Shown: piece by piece, positions 40,545 to 49,362 of the stretch
Layout of the letters: every line of letters begins with the position of its first letter
Numbering within the stretch: the first letter of the stretch is position 1
From: Citrobacter sp. wls619
GTDB lineage: Bacteria; Pseudomonadota; Gammaproteobacteria; Enterobacterales; Enterobacteriaceae
Direction of reading: 5' to 3'
DNA length: 64,000 nucleotides
Assembly (NCBI RefSeq): GCF_005281345.1
Contig: NZ_SZXJ01000099.1
Span: forward strand, 1-64,000
Program-made: the position numbers and the translations under genes
Notes under the pieces: generated by a model
Database searches by the model: none
Told to the model about the DNA's origin: nothing
What the model saw: only the letters and a program-made list of their open reading frames with translations

Positions 40545-40560
40545 ACTTTCATTCGAAAGT
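40545..40560 (+). promoter_or_regulatory. Palindromic box 1 upstream of pflE
   Basis: ACTTTC-ATTC-GAAAGT, 6-bp inverted arms, in the fsaA-pflE divergent gap. The same box with few changes is found upstream of ybiV (44076) and, inverted, ybiU (45092). Confidence 0.6.
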
Positions 40561-40567
40561 AATTTAA

Positions 40568-40582
40568 TCTTTATACGAAAGA
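40568..40582 (+). promoter_or_regulatory. Palindromic box 2 upstream of pflE
   Basis: TCTTT-ATACG-AAAGA, a second, weaker copy of the CTTT...GAAAG pattern, centred 22-23 bases (about two helical turns) after box 1 and just before the pflE ribosome-binding site. Confidence 0.45.
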
Positions 40583-40595
40583 AAAGAGGCCGCTT

Positions 40596-41495
40596 ATGAT
40601 TTTTAATATTCAGCGCTATTCCACTCACGATGGCCCCGGTATTCGTACCGTGGTGTTCCTTAAAGGATGCTCACTGGGCTGCCGCTGGTGCCAGAATCCG
40701 GAAAGCCGCGCCCGCACGCAGGATCTGCTCTATGACGCGCGTTTGTGCCTCGAGGGTTGCGATCTGTGTGCGCAGGCTGCACCGGAAGTGGTTGAACGTG
40801 CGCTGAATGGCCTGCTTATTCACCGTGAAAAACTGACCGATGAGGCCATCACGGCGCTGACCCACTGCTGTCCGACGCAGGCACTGACCGTCTGCGGAGA
40901 GATAAAAAGCGTGGACGAGATCATGGCGACCGTCCTGCGTGACAAACCGTTTTACGATCGCAGCGGAGGGGGGCTCACCCTGTCCGGCGGCGAACCGTTT
41001 ATGCAGCCAGAGCTGGCGGCAGCGTTGCTCAAAGCCAGCCACGATGTCGGCATTCATACGGCGGTAGAAACGTGTCTACATGTTCCGTGGAAGTATATTG
41101 AGCCGTCATTACCTGACGTTGACCTGTTCCTGGCCGATTTAAAACATGTGGCCGACGCCCCGTTTAAACAGTGGACCGATGGGCGTGCCTCTCGCGTACT
41201 GGAAAATCTAAAAAAACTGGCCGCCGCCGGTAAAAAAATGATCATCCGCGTACCGCTGATTCAGGGATTCAATGCCAACGCTGAAGATATTCAGGCCATT
41301 ACCGATTTTGCTGCCGACGAACTGCACGTCGATGAGATCCATTTTTTGCCCTATCACACCCTGGGCATCAACAAATACCACTTACTCAGTCAACCCTACA
41401 ACGCACCGGATAAACCGCTTGATGCGCCTGCGCTGCTCGAATTTGCCCAGCAGTACGCCAGCCTTAAAGGTTTAACCGCGACCCTACGAGGATAA
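40596..41495 (+). CDS. pflE: Glycyl-radical enzyme activase PflE (YbiY)
   Basis: Radical-SAM activating enzyme that installs the glycyl radical on PflF. 299 residues. The 4Fe-4S/SAM cluster is C25-S-L-G-C29-R-W-C32, followed by an insert with extra cysteines (CLEGCDLC near 50-57 and CCPTQ near 90) typical of ferredoxin-like activases. The [12 protein letters not shown] motif binds SAM. It ends 5 bases before pflF. Confidence 0.95.
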   Translation: MIFNIQRYSTHDGPGIRTVVFLKGCSLGCRWCQNPESRARTQDLLYDARLCLEGCDLCAQAAPEVVERALNGLLIHREKLTDEAITALTHCCPTQALTVCGEIKSVDEIMATVLRDKPFYDRSGGGLTLSGGEPFMQPELAAALLKASHDVGIHTAVETCLHVPWKYIEPSLPDVDLFLADLKHVADAPFKQWTDGRASRVLENLKKLAAAGKKMIIRVPLIQGFNANAEDIQAITDFAADELHVDEIHFLPYHTLGINKYHLLSQPYNAPDKPLDAPALLEFAQQYASLKGLTATLRG

Positions 41496-41500
41496 TCGCC

Positions 41501-43933
41501 ATGACCACACTGAAACTGGACACCCTCAGCGACCGTATCAAAGCGCATAAAACGGCCCTGATCCACATCGTAAAGCCGCCGGTTTGTACCGAGCGCGCCC
41601 AGCACTATACCGAGATGTACCAACAGCATCTGGATAAACCCATCCCGGTTCGCCGCGCGCTGGCGCTGGCCCATCATCTGGCGGAACGTACCATCTGGAT
41701 TAAGCATGACGAGCTGATCGTTGGCAACCAGGCGAGTGAAGTACGTGCTGCGCCTATCTTCCCGGAATACACCGTCTCCTGGATTGAAAAAGAGATCGAC
41801 GACCTCGCCGACAGGCCGGGCGCAGGCTTTGCGGTAAGCGAAGAGAACAAACGTGTATTGCATGAGGTATGCCCATGGTGGCGTGGTCAAACCGTGCAGG
41901 ATCGCTGCTACGGGATGTTTACCGACGAGCAAAAAAGTCTGCTGGAAACCGGCATTATCAAAGCCGAAGGTAACATGACCTCCGGCGACGCACACCTGGC
42001 GGTAAACTTCCCGCTGCTGCTGGAAAAAGGTCTCGACGGCCTGCGCCACAAAGTTGATGAGCGCCGTTCCCGCATCAATCTGACATGTCTGGAAGACCTC
42101 CATGGCGATCAGTTCCTGAAAGCGATAGATATCGTGCTGGAAGCCGTCAGTCTGCACATTGAGCGCTTTGCCGCGCTGGCACGTAAAATGGCGTCCACAG
42201 AAACTCGCGCCAGCCGTCGTGATGAACTGCTGACCATGGCGGAAAACTGTGATGTTATCGCCCATGAGCCGCCCAAAACCTTCTGGCAGGCGTTGCAACT
42301 GTGCTATTTCATTCAGCTGATCCTGCAAATTGAATCGAACGGTCACTCAGTATCGTTTGGCCGAATGGACCAATATCTCTATCCGTTCTACCGTCGCGAC
42401 GTTGAGCTGAACCAGAGCCTCGACCGCGAGCACGCCATTGAGCTGCTGCACAGCTGCTGGTTGAAGCTGCTGGAAGTGAACAAAATCCGTTCCGGCTCCC
42501 ATTCGAAAGCCTCGGCGGGCAGCCCGTTGTATCAGAACGTCACCATTGGTGGTCAGAATCTGGTCAATGGTCAGGCGGTGGATGCCGTTAATCCACTTTC
42601 CTACGCCATTCTGGAGTCCTGCGGCCGCCTGCGTTCTACGCAGCCCAATCTGAGCGTGCGTTATCACGCAGGGATGAGTAATGACTTCCTGGATGCCTGC
42701 GTGCAGGTGATCCGCTGCGGCTTTGGCATGCCAGCCTTTAACAACGATGAAATCGTTATCCCGGAATTTATCAAACTCGGCATTGAACCCGAGGACGCCT
42801 ATGACTATGCGGCCATTGGGTGTATCGAAACCGCCGTTGGCGGGAAATGGGGCTACCGTTGCACCGGCATGAGCTTTATTAACTTTGCCCGCGTGATGCT
42901 GGCGGCGCTGGAAGGGGGTCGCGATGCCACCAGTGGCAAGGTGTTCCTGCCACAGGAAAAAGCGCTCTCGGCTGGTAACTTCAACAATTTCGACGAAGTG
43001 ATGGAAGCATGGGATACGCAGATCCGCTACTACACGCGTAAATCCATCGAAATTGAGTATGTCGTCGACACCATGCTGGAAGAGAACGTGCATGACATTC
43101 TGTGTTCCGCACTGGTAGACGATTGTATTGAACGGGCGAAAAGCATTAAGCAAGGTGGCGCGAAGTACGACTGGGTATCCGGATTACAGGTCGGGATTGC
43201 CAACCTCGGCAACAGCCTGGCAGCAGTGAAGAAACTGGTCTTTGAACAGGGGACAATCGGTCAGCAACAGCTGGCCGCCGCACTGGCCGACGATTTTGAG
43301 GGTCTGACCCATGAGCAGTTGCGCCAGCGTTTAATCAACGGTGCGCCAAAGTACGGCAACGATGACGATAGTGTTGATACGCTACTGGCCCGCGCTTATC
43401 AGACCTATATCGATGAACTGAAACAGTATCATAATCCGCGTTACGGACGTGGCCCGGTTGGCGGCAATTACTACGCCGGGACCTCGTCTATTTCGGCAAA
43501 CGTGCCGTTCGGCGCAGCAACGATGGCAACGCCGGATGGCCGTAAAGCACACACTCCGCTGGCAGAAGGCGCAAGCCCGGCTTCCGGTACGGACCATCTC
43601 GGCCCAACGGCGGTAATTGGTTCGGTGGGTAAACTGCCGACCGGTTCGATTCTCGGCGGCGTGCTGTTAAATCAGAAGCTCAATCCGGCCACGCTGGAAA
43701 ATGAATCCGATAAACAAAAGCTGATGATCCTGCTGCGGACCTTCTTTGAAGAGCACAAAGGCTGGCATATTCAGTACAACATCGTGTCTCGTGAAACGTT
43801 GCTGGACGCGAAAAAACACCCGGATCAGTACCGTGACCTGGTGGTGCGTGTCGCAGGCTATTCCGCTTTCTTCACTGCGCTGTCTCCGGATGCGCAGGAC
43901 GACATTATCGCCCGTACTGAACATATGCTGTAA
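41501..43933 (+). CDS. pflF: Glycyl-radical enzyme PflF (YbiW)
   Basis: 810 residues. The active-site cysteine is C441 (AAIGCIET) and the radical-bearing glycine is G786 (RVAGYSA), both read directly from the sequence. It is not a true pyruvate formate-lyase, since PFL has two adjacent cysteines. From memory, recent work assigns E. coli YbiW to opening 1,5-anhydroglucitol-6-phosphate to 1-deoxy-fructose-6-phosphate, which FsaA then cleaves. That fits the fsaA-pflE-pflF neighbourhood here. Confidence 0.94.
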   Translation: MTTLKLDTLSDRIKAHKTALIHIVKPPVCTERAQHYTEMYQQHLDKPIPVRRALALAHHLAERTIWIKHDELIVGNQASEVRAAPIFPEYTVSWIEKEIDDLADRPGAGFAVSEENKRVLHEVCPWWRGQTVQDRCYGMFTDEQKSLLETGIIKAEGNMTSGDAHLAVNFPLLLEKGLDGLRHKVDERRSRINLTCLEDLHGDQFLKAIDIVLEAVSLHIERFAALARKMASTETRASRRDELLTMAENCDVIAHEPPKTFWQALQLCYFIQLILQIESNGHSVSFGRMDQYLYPFYRRDVELNQSLDREHAIELLHSCWLKLLEVNKIRSGSHSKASAGSPLYQNVTIGGQNLVNGQAVDAVNPLSYAILESCGRLRSTQPNLSVRYHAGMSNDFLDACVQVIRCGFGMPAFNNDEIVIPEFIKLGIEPEDAYDYAAIGCIETAVGGKWGYRCTGMSFINFARVMLAALEGGRDATSGKVFLPQEKALSAGNFNNFDEVMEAWDTQIRYYTRKSIEIEYVVDTMLEENVHDILCSALVDDCIERAKSIKQGGAKYDWVSGLQVGIANLGNSLAAVKKLVFEQGTIGQQQLAAALADDFEGLTHEQLRQRLINGAPKYGNDDDSVDTLLARAYQTYIDELKQYHNPRYGRGPVGGNYYAGTSSISANVPFGAATMATPDGRKAHTPLAEGASPASGTDHLGPTAVIGSVGKLPTGSILGGVLLNQKLNPATLENESDKQKLMILLRTFFEEHKGWHIQYNIVSRETLLDAKKHPDQYRDLVVRVAGYSAFFTALSPDAQDDIIARTEHML

Positions 43934-43944
43934 ACAATATTGTC

Positions 43945-44022
43945 GGCCGGATGAGAGTCCACACCGCCATCCGGCACGCTAGCCTCCCCATTGCCGGATG
44001 CGCTGACGCTTATCCGGCCTAC
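43945..44022. repeat. BIME downstream of pflF
   Basis: Two REP units (GGCCGGATGAGAG...CGCCATCCGGC and TGCCGGATGCGCTGACGCTTATCCGGCC) after the pflF stop codon. Confidence 0.87.
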
Positions 44023-44030
44023 AACGACAG

Positions 44031-44073
44031 CCCCCCCGTCTTTCACGCACCTGTGGCGTGAAAGACGGGGGGG
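44031..44073. repeat. Perfect 18-bp inverted repeat upstream of ybiV
   Basis: Arms 44031-44048 and 44056-44073 are exact reverse complements, with a 7-base loop (ACCTGTG). Each arm ends in a C7/G7 run. It is not REP-like and no T-run follows. Two bases on begins the ybiV copy of the palindromic box. Confidence 0.85.
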
Positions 44074-44075
44074 GA

Positions 44076-44091
44076 ACTTTCATTCGAAATT
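44076..44091 (+). promoter_or_regulatory. Palindromic box upstream of ybiV
   Basis: ACTTTCATTCGAAATT, identical to pflE box 1 over the first 14 bases, and 67 bases before the ybiV start. Confidence 0.6.
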
Positions 44092-44158
44092 AAATTTGTG
44101 CTTCAGGTCACATTGTTATTAAAATATTTCTGGTCGCAGTTATGAGCCAGGAGCCAGT

Positions 44159-44974
44159 ATGACCATCAACGTTATCGTCACTGATATGGACGGAACGTTT
44201 CTCGATGACGCCAAAAAGTACGATCGCGTACGATTTATGGCGCAGTATCAGGAACTGAAAAAACGCAACATTGAATTTGTCGTGGCCAGCGGCAACCAGT
44301 ATTACCAGCTCATCTCTTTTTTCCCGGAACTCAAAGATGAGATCTCTTTTGTCGCCGAGAACGGCGCATTGGTGTTTGAGCATGGTAAACAGCTGTTTCA
44401 CGGCGAACTGACGCGCCATGAATCGCAAATTGTGATTGGTGAACTGCTAAAAGATAAGCAGCTCAATTTTGTGGCTTGTGGCCTGCAAAGCGCCTACGTT
44501 AGTGAAAATGCCCCAGAGTCTTTTGTGGCGTTGATGTCAAAACACTACCATCGCCTGCAACCCGTGAAGGATTATCAGGACATCGACGATGTATTGTTCA
44601 AGTTCTCGCTGAATCTGCCCGATCAGCAAATCCCGCTGGTTATCGATCACCTGCATACTGCTCTCGACGGTATTATGAAACCCGTCACCAGCGGCTTTGG
44701 GTTTATCGATCTGATTATTCCAGGTTTACATAAAGCCAACGGTATCAGCCGCCTGCTAAAACGCTGGAACCTGTCACCACAAAACGTCGTCGCCATCGGA
44801 GATAGTGGCAACGATGCGGAAATGTTGAAAATGGCGCACTACTCTTTCGCCATGGCTAATGCAGCCGAGAACATCAAATTTATTGCCCGCTATCAGACCG
44901 ACGATAATAACCATCAGGGTGCACTGAACGTGATTCAGGCCGTGCTGGATAACACTTCGCCTTTTAACGCCTGA
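44159..44974 (+). CDS. ybiV: HAD sugar phosphatase YbiV
   Basis: 271-residue Cof-type HAD phosphatase. Motif I is DMDGTF (D9, D11) and motif IV is [10 protein letters not shown]. The E. coli enzyme hydrolyses small sugar phosphates (such as fructose-1-phosphate and ribose-5-phosphate) in vitro. It is the same length as YbjI of this window and clearly homologous throughout (shared RFMAQYQ/R and [17 protein letters not shown]). It shares an upstream box with pflE and ybiU. Confidence 0.95.
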   Translation: MTINVIVTDMDGTFLDDAKKYDRVRFMAQYQELKKRNIEFVVASGNQYYQLISFFPELKDEISFVAENGALVFEHGKQLFHGELTRHESQIVIGELLKDKQLNFVACGLQSAYVSENAPESFVALMSKHYHRLQPVKDYQDIDDVLFKFSLNLPDQQIPLVIDHLHTALDGIMKPVTSGFGFIDLIIPGLHKANGISRLLKRWNLSPQNVVAIGDSGNDAEMLKMAHYSFAMANAAENIKFIARYQTDDNNHQGALNVIQAVLDNTSPFNA

Positions 44975-44981
44975 TCCTGCC

Positions 44982-45003
44982 AACCGGAGTACCTGCTCCG
45001 GTT
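44982..45003 (+). terminator. Probable ybiV terminator hairpin
   Basis: Perfect 8-bp arms AACCGGAG/CTCCGGTT with a 6-base loop, a few bases after the ybiV stop. A T5 run follows only 6 bases later. Confidence 0.55.
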
Positions 45004-45033
45004 CTCACCGTTTTTGCATTCCGTGCACGCCAT

Positions 45034-45089
45034 CAAGTTTTTAAACTTGCATTAACTTATTTTTAACTTATATTGCACTTGTAAGTTAA
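45034..45089. promoter_or_regulatory. Cluster of dyads in the ybiU promoter region
   Basis: Two separate dyads: CAAGTTT-TT-AAACTTG (45034-45049, perfect) and TTAACTTA-N11-TAAGTTAA (45063-45089, perfect). TTAACTTAT also occurs as a direct repeat at 45052 and 45063. All share the AACTT/AAGTT core. Confidence 0.5.
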
Positions 45090-45091
45090 AT

Positions 45092-45109
45092 AAGTTTCAA
45101 ATGAAAGTT
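45092..45109 (-). promoter_or_regulatory. Palindromic box upstream of ybiU (inverted copy)
   Basis: On the minus strand it reads AACTTTCATTTGAAACTT, two mismatches from pflE box 1 over the shared 16 bases. It lies immediately before the ybiU ribosome-binding site (GCGAGGTGG), a position suited to repression. Confidence 0.55.
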
Positions 45110-45122
45110 ATGCGAGGTGGTT

Positions 45123-46385
45123 ATGGCTTTTACTTTTACCAGCGACACATTGCCCGCCGACCACAAAGCGGCAATCCGTCAGATGAAGCAGCAGCTGCGG
45201 GCACAGCTCGGGGACGTCCAGTTGATTTTCAATCAACTTAGTGAGGGCATTGCCAGCCGCGTGGCGGAAATCAACGCCCTCAGAGCGCAAGGTTCTGCGG
45301 TCTGGCCGGTGTTGTCTTATGCGGATATCAGAGCGGGTCGCGTGAGTGCAGCGCAGCGTGAAGAAATTAAGCGGCGCGGATGCGCGGTGATTAAAGGCCA
45401 TTTCCCTCGCGAACAGGCTCTGGGTTGGGATCGGTCAATGCTGGACTATCTGGACCGCAACCATTTTGACGACGTTTACAAAGGACCCGGTGATAATTTC
45501 TTCGGTACCCTGAGCGCATCGCGTCCAGAGATCTATCCGATCTACTGGTCACAGGCGCAAATGCAGGCCCGTCAGAGTGAAGAAATGGCCACGGCACAGT
45601 CCTTTCTCAATCGCTTATGGACGTTTGAAAGTAACGGTAAGCAGTGGTTTAACCCGGATGTCAGCGTTATCTACCCTGACCGGATACGCCGTCGCCCACC
45701 GGGAACGACGTCCAAAGGGCTGGGCGCGCACACGGATTCCGGCGCGCTGGAACGCTGGCTTCTCCCGGCATATCAGCAAGTTTTTGCTCATGTTTTCAAC
45801 GGTAAACCTGAAGATTACGATCCATGGCAGGCAGCGCATCGCACCGAGGTAGAAGAGTACACGGTGGATAACACCACCAAATGTTCAGTCTTCCGTACCT
45901 TCCAGGGCTGGACGGCACTGTCCGATATGCTGCCAGGTCAGGGATTGTTGCACGTGGTCCCTATTCCGGAAGCGATGGCGTATGTACTGTTGCGTCCCTT
46001 GCTGGACGATGTCCCGGAAGATGAGCTGTGCGGCGTCGCGCCCGGCAGAGTGTTGCCGGTGTCAGAGCAATGGCACCCACTACTGATGGAGGCGTTAACC
46101 AGCATTCCACAACTGGAGGCCGGAGATTCAGTGTGGTGGCATTGTGATGTGATTCACGCCGTCGCGCCGGTGGAAAATCAGCAGGGTTGGGGCAACGTAA
46201 TGTACATCCCTGCCGCACCGATGTGTGAAAAGAATCTGGCCTACGCCCATAAAGTGAAGGCGGCCCTGGAAAAAGGCGCATCACCGGGTGATTTCCCGCG
46301 TGAGGATTATGAAACAAACTGGGAAGGCCGTTTTACGCTGGAGGATTTAAATATCCACGGTAAACGCGCGCTGGGGATTGTTTAA
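45123..46385 (+). CDS. ybiU: DUF1479 protein YbiU
   Basis: 420 residues from the ATG at 45123, which follows GCGAGGTGG; a GTG two codons earlier lies on that site. The DUF1479 family has the cupin-like fold of Fe(II)/2-oxoglutarate dioxygenases. H-x-D (GAHTDSG) and a distal histidine (WWHCDVIHAVAP) are candidate metal ligands. The reaction is unknown. The upstream boxes suggest co-regulation with pflEF and ybiV. Confidence 0.93.
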   Translation: MAFTFTSDTLPADHKAAIRQMKQQLRAQLGDVQLIFNQLSEGIASRVAEINALRAQGSAVWPVLSYADIRAGRVSAAQREEIKRRGCAVIKGHFPREQALGWDRSMLDYLDRNHFDDVYKGPGDNFFGTLSASRPEIYPIYWSQAQMQARQSEEMATAQSFLNRLWTFESNGKQWFNPDVSVIYPDRIRRRPPGTTSKGLGAHTDSGALERWLLPAYQQVFAHVFNGKPEDYDPWQAAHRTEVEEYTVDNTTKCSVFRTFQGWTALSDMLPGQGLLHVVPIPEAMAYVLLRPLLDDVPEDELCGVAPGRVLPVSEQWHPLLMEALTSIPQLEAGDSVWWHCDVIHAVAPVENQQGWGNVMYIPAAPMCEKNLAYAHKVKAALEKGASPGDFPREDYETNWEGRFTLEDLNIHGKRALGIV

Positions 46386-46401
46386 TTTATAACTTACACC
46401 A

Positions 46402-46526
46402 TTTTCCCAAAGTATTTCGCGTTACAGGAAGGCGGCCAGCCTGTTCACCCCGGTCACTTACAGAAGTCAGTGACCGGGGTGAACAGGTGCAGTCAACACA
46501 CCTGTAACGCGAAGACGACGGGAAAA
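46402..46526. repeat. ERIC-type element, 125 bp, with near-perfect central hairpin
   Basis: Outer ends TTTTCCC/GGGAAAA are inverted. The core holds CACCCCGGTCACTTAC, the ERIC core with one change. The central arms 46440-46461 and 46466-46487 pair over 22 bases with a single mismatch. It lies between convergent ybiU and ybiT and ends on the base next to the ybiT stop codon, so it may serve as a terminator for both. Confidence 0.8.
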
Positions 46527-48119
46527 TTATTCGACGCCTTTAGTCCGCAGATAATCTTCGTAGTTCCCGGTGAAGTCGATCACGCGTTCCGGCGTAATTT
46601 CAATCACACGGGTTGCCAGCGAACTGACGAACTCACGGTCGTGAGAAACGAAGATCAGCGTACCCTGATACATTTCCAGTGCCATGTTCAGCGATTCGAT
46701 TGATTCCATATCCAGGTGGTTGGTTGGTTCATCCATAACCAGGATATTCGGTTTCTGCATCATCAGCTTACCGAACAACATGCGCCCTTTTTCACCACCG
46801 GAGAGCACCTTGGCAGGCTTCTTGATGTCATCCTGACTGAACAGCAGACGACCGAGGAAGCTGCGCACAACCTGCTCATCATCGCCTTCCTGTTTCCACT
46901 GGCTCATCCATTCGAAAACGGTCAGATCGTTTTCGAACTCGTATTCATGATCCTGCGCGTAGTAACCGACCTGGGCGTTTTCAGACCACTTAACGGTACC
47001 GTTGTCCGGCTGCAAATCGCCGACCAACGTTTTCAGCATGGTGGATTTACCCACGCCGTTGGCACCAATGATGGCAACCTTCTCTCCCACTTCCAGCAGC
47101 AGATTAAAGTTTTTAAACAGCGGGCCTTCCTCGAATCCTTTAGTCAGGGCTTCCACTTCCAGCGCGTTACGGAACAGTTTCTTATCCTGTTCGAAGCGGA
47201 TGAACGGGTTCTGACGGCTGGAGGCTTTCACTTCGTCGAGCTTAATCTTATCGATCTGACGCGCACGAGAAGTCGCCTGTCGAGATTTAGATGCGTTGGC
47301 GCTAAAGCGGCTGACGAAGGATTGCAGATCGGCAATCTGTGCTTTTTTCTTGGCGTTATCAGCCAGCAGACGCTCACGAGCCTGAGTCGCCGCCGTCATG
47401 TATTCGTCGTAGTTGCCCGGATAAACGCGCAGTTCGCCGTAGTCCAGATCCGCCATGTGCGTGCAGACCATGTTCAGGAAGTGACGGTCGTGCGAAATGA
47501 TGATCATGGTGCTGTCACGCTCGTTCAGCGTCTGCTCCAGCCAGCGGATGGTGTCGATATCCAGGTTGTTCGTTGGTTCGTCGAGCAGCAGAATGTCCGG
47601 GTTAGAGAACAGCGCCTGTGCCAGAAGGACACGCAGTTTCCAGCCGGGTGCGACTTCGCTCATCGGGCCGTAATGCTGTTCTACCGGAATACCGACGCCC
47701 AGCAGCAGTTCACCCGCACGCGCTTCCGCAGAGTAGCCGTCCATTTCGCCATACTGAACTTCGAGGTCAGCCACTTTATAGCCGTCTTCTTCGCTCATCT
47801 CGGCCAGGCCGTAGATACGGTCGCGTTCCTGCTTCACTTCCCACAGTTCAGCATGACCCATAATAACGGTGTCGAGAACGGTGAACTCTTCAAAGGCGAA
47901 CTGATCCTGACGCAGCTTACCAATGCGTTCGTTCGGATCGAGTGAAACGTTACCCAGCGTCGGTTCGAGGTCGCCGCCGAGAATTTTCATAAAGGTGGAT
48001 TTACCGCTACCGTTCGCGCCAATCAGGCCGTAACGATTGCCGCCGCCAAATTTGACGGAAATATTTTCAAACAGCGGCTTACTGCCGAACTGCATAGTGA
48101 CGTTGCTGGAAACTAACAC
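46527..48119 (-). CDS. ybiT: ABC-F family ATPase YbiT
   Basis: 530-residue soluble ABC-F protein with no membrane domain, thought to act on ribosomes like EttA. NBD1: [23 protein letters not shown]2: [33 protein letters not shown]. The charged inter-domain linker is near residues 245-320. The start is GTG at 48119 (reading [11 protein letters not shown]), with AGGA 8 bases upstream; it equals the E. coli length. The frame continues 53 codons further without support. Confidence 0.95.
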   Translation of the reverse strand: MLVSSNVTMQFGSKPLFENISVKFGGGNRYGLIGANGSGKSTFMKILGGDLEPTLGNVSLDPNERIGKLRQDQFAFEEFTVLDTVIMGHAELWEVKQERDRIYGLAEMSEEDGYKVADLEVQYGEMDGYSAEARAGELLLGVGIPVEQHYGPMSEVAPGWKLRVLLAQALFSNPDILLLDEPTNNLDIDTIRWLEQTLNERDSTMIIISHDRHFLNMVCTHMADLDYGELRVYPGNYDEYMTAATQARERLLADNAKKKAQIADLQSFVSRFSANASKSRQATSRARQIDKIKLDEVKASSRQNPFIRFEQDKKLFRNALEVEALTKGFEEGPLFKNFNLLLEVGEKVAIIGANGVGKSTMLKTLVGDLQPDNGTVKWSENAQVGYYAQDHEYEFENDLTVFEWMSQWKQEGDDEQVVRSFLGRLLFSQDDIKKPAKVLSGGEKGRMLFGKLMMQKPNILVMDEPTNHLDMESIESLNMALEMYQGTLIFVSHDREFVSSLATRVIEITPERVIDFTGNYEDYLRTKGVE

Positions 48120-48347
48120 GGGCTTATCCTGAAAGAGAAAGAAATATGTGACAAACCGCTTATTATGCCATAAGTCTGCAATAAGATCGCGCCGTTCATG
48201 CTGCACAGATAAAGTGAAAGCAAAAGGAAAAAAATGTGATTTAGTACACATCCGAATTCCTTGTTGCTCAGAATGCACATATAATGCGTGCCCAACACTA
48301 CATAAATCTCAACCCACTAGCCTGCTTGGCTTCAGAATCTCGCAAAA

Positions 48348-49268
48348 ATGAATATGAAATTGACAACGCTTTTCGCGGCGGCGCTCGCGGTAGTTGGTTT
48401 TTGTAACACTGCTTCAGCCGTCACGTACCCGCTGCCTACCGATGGTAGTCGCTTAATTGGCCAAAACCAGGTTATCACCATCCCTGAAGGCAACACCCAG
48501 CCGCTGGAATACTATGCGGCAGAGTACCAGATGGGTCTGTCCAACATGCTGGAAGCTAACCCGGGCGTGGATACCTTCCTGCCGAAAGGCGGCACCGTAC
48601 TGAACATTCCTCAGCAGCTGATCCTGCCGGATACCGTGCATGAAGGTATTGTGATTAACAGCGCCGAAATGCGTCTGTACTACTACCCGAAAGGTACCAA
48701 CACCGTCATCGTTCTGCCGATCGGTATCGGGCAGTTAGGTAAAGACACCCCTATCAACTGGACCACCAAAGTTGAACGTAAGAAAGCGGGCCCAACCTGG
48801 ACGCCAACCGCTAAAATGCATGCGGAATACCGTGCTGCGGGCGAACCGCTGCCAGCCGTTGTTCCGGCGGGTCCGGATAACCCGATGGGCCTGTACGCGC
48901 TGTATATCGGCCGTCTGTATGCTATCCACGGTACCAACGCTAACTTCGGCGTCGGCTTACGCGTCAGCCACGGCTGCGTGCGTCTGCGTAACGATGACAT
49001 CAAGTTCCTGTTTGAAAACGTGCCGGTCGGTACGCGCGTCCAGTTTATCGATGAGCCAGTGAAAGCCACCACTGAACCAGACGGTAGCCGTTACATTGAG
49101 GTACATAACCCACTGTCTACCACTGAAGAGCAGTTCGAAGGTGGCGAAATCGTACCGATTACGCTGAACAAGAGCATTACCAGCATCACCGGTCAGTCTG
49201 ACGTCGATCAGGCGGTCGTTGAGCAGGCGGTACAGAACCGCTCTGGTATGCCGGTTCGTCTGAACTAA
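48348..49268 (+). CDS. ldtB: L,D-transpeptidase LdtB (YbiS)
   Basis: Periplasmic L,D-transpeptidase that attaches Braun lipoprotein to meso-diaminopimelate of peptidoglycan. 306 residues: signal peptide to about ASA-24, a LysM-like region (about 40-90), then the YkuD domain with the catalytic motif SHGCVRLRN (Cys near residue 210) and the conserved IHGTN histidine. It is transcribed away from ybiT. Confidence 0.96.
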   Translation: MNMKLTTLFAAALAVVGFCNTASAVTYPLPTDGSRLIGQNQVITIPEGNTQPLEYYAAEYQMGLSNMLEANPGVDTFLPKGGTVLNIPQQLILPDTVHEGIVINSAEMRLYYYPKGTNTVIVLPIGIGQLGKDTPINWTTKVERKKAGPTWTPTAKMHAEYRAAGEPLPAVVPAGPDNPMGLYALYIGRLYAIHGTNANFGVGLRVSHGCVRLRNDDIKFLFENVPVGTRVQFIDEPVKATTEPDGSRYIEVHNPLSTTEEQFEGGEIVPITLNKSITSITGQSDVDQAVVEQAVQNRSGMPVRLN

Positions 49269-49279
49269 TCTGCTATACA

Positions 49280-49353
49280 TGCCCGATGGCGCTACGCTTT
49301 TCGGGCCTACCAACGCAGTAGGCCGGATTAGGCGCCAGCCGCCATCCGGCACA
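49280..49353. repeat. REP/BIME between ldtB and ybiR
   Basis: GCCCGATGGCGCTACGC...CGGGCCTAC followed by GTAGGCCGGATTAGGCGCCAGCCGCCATCCGGC, between convergent genes. Confidence 0.85.
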
Positions 49354-49362
49354 CCACATCAA

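Noticed and set aside
41396-43153. Long open frames antisense to pflF (316 and 268 codons)
   Set aside because: Shadow frames of a GC-biased gene. Composition (many Q, H, F, V) is typical of antisense translation.
46716-47945. 409-codon open frame antisense to ybiT
   Set aside because: It lies wholly inside the ABC-F gene on the other strand, has no ribosome-binding site or family resemblance, and mirrors the high GC third-position bias of ybiT.
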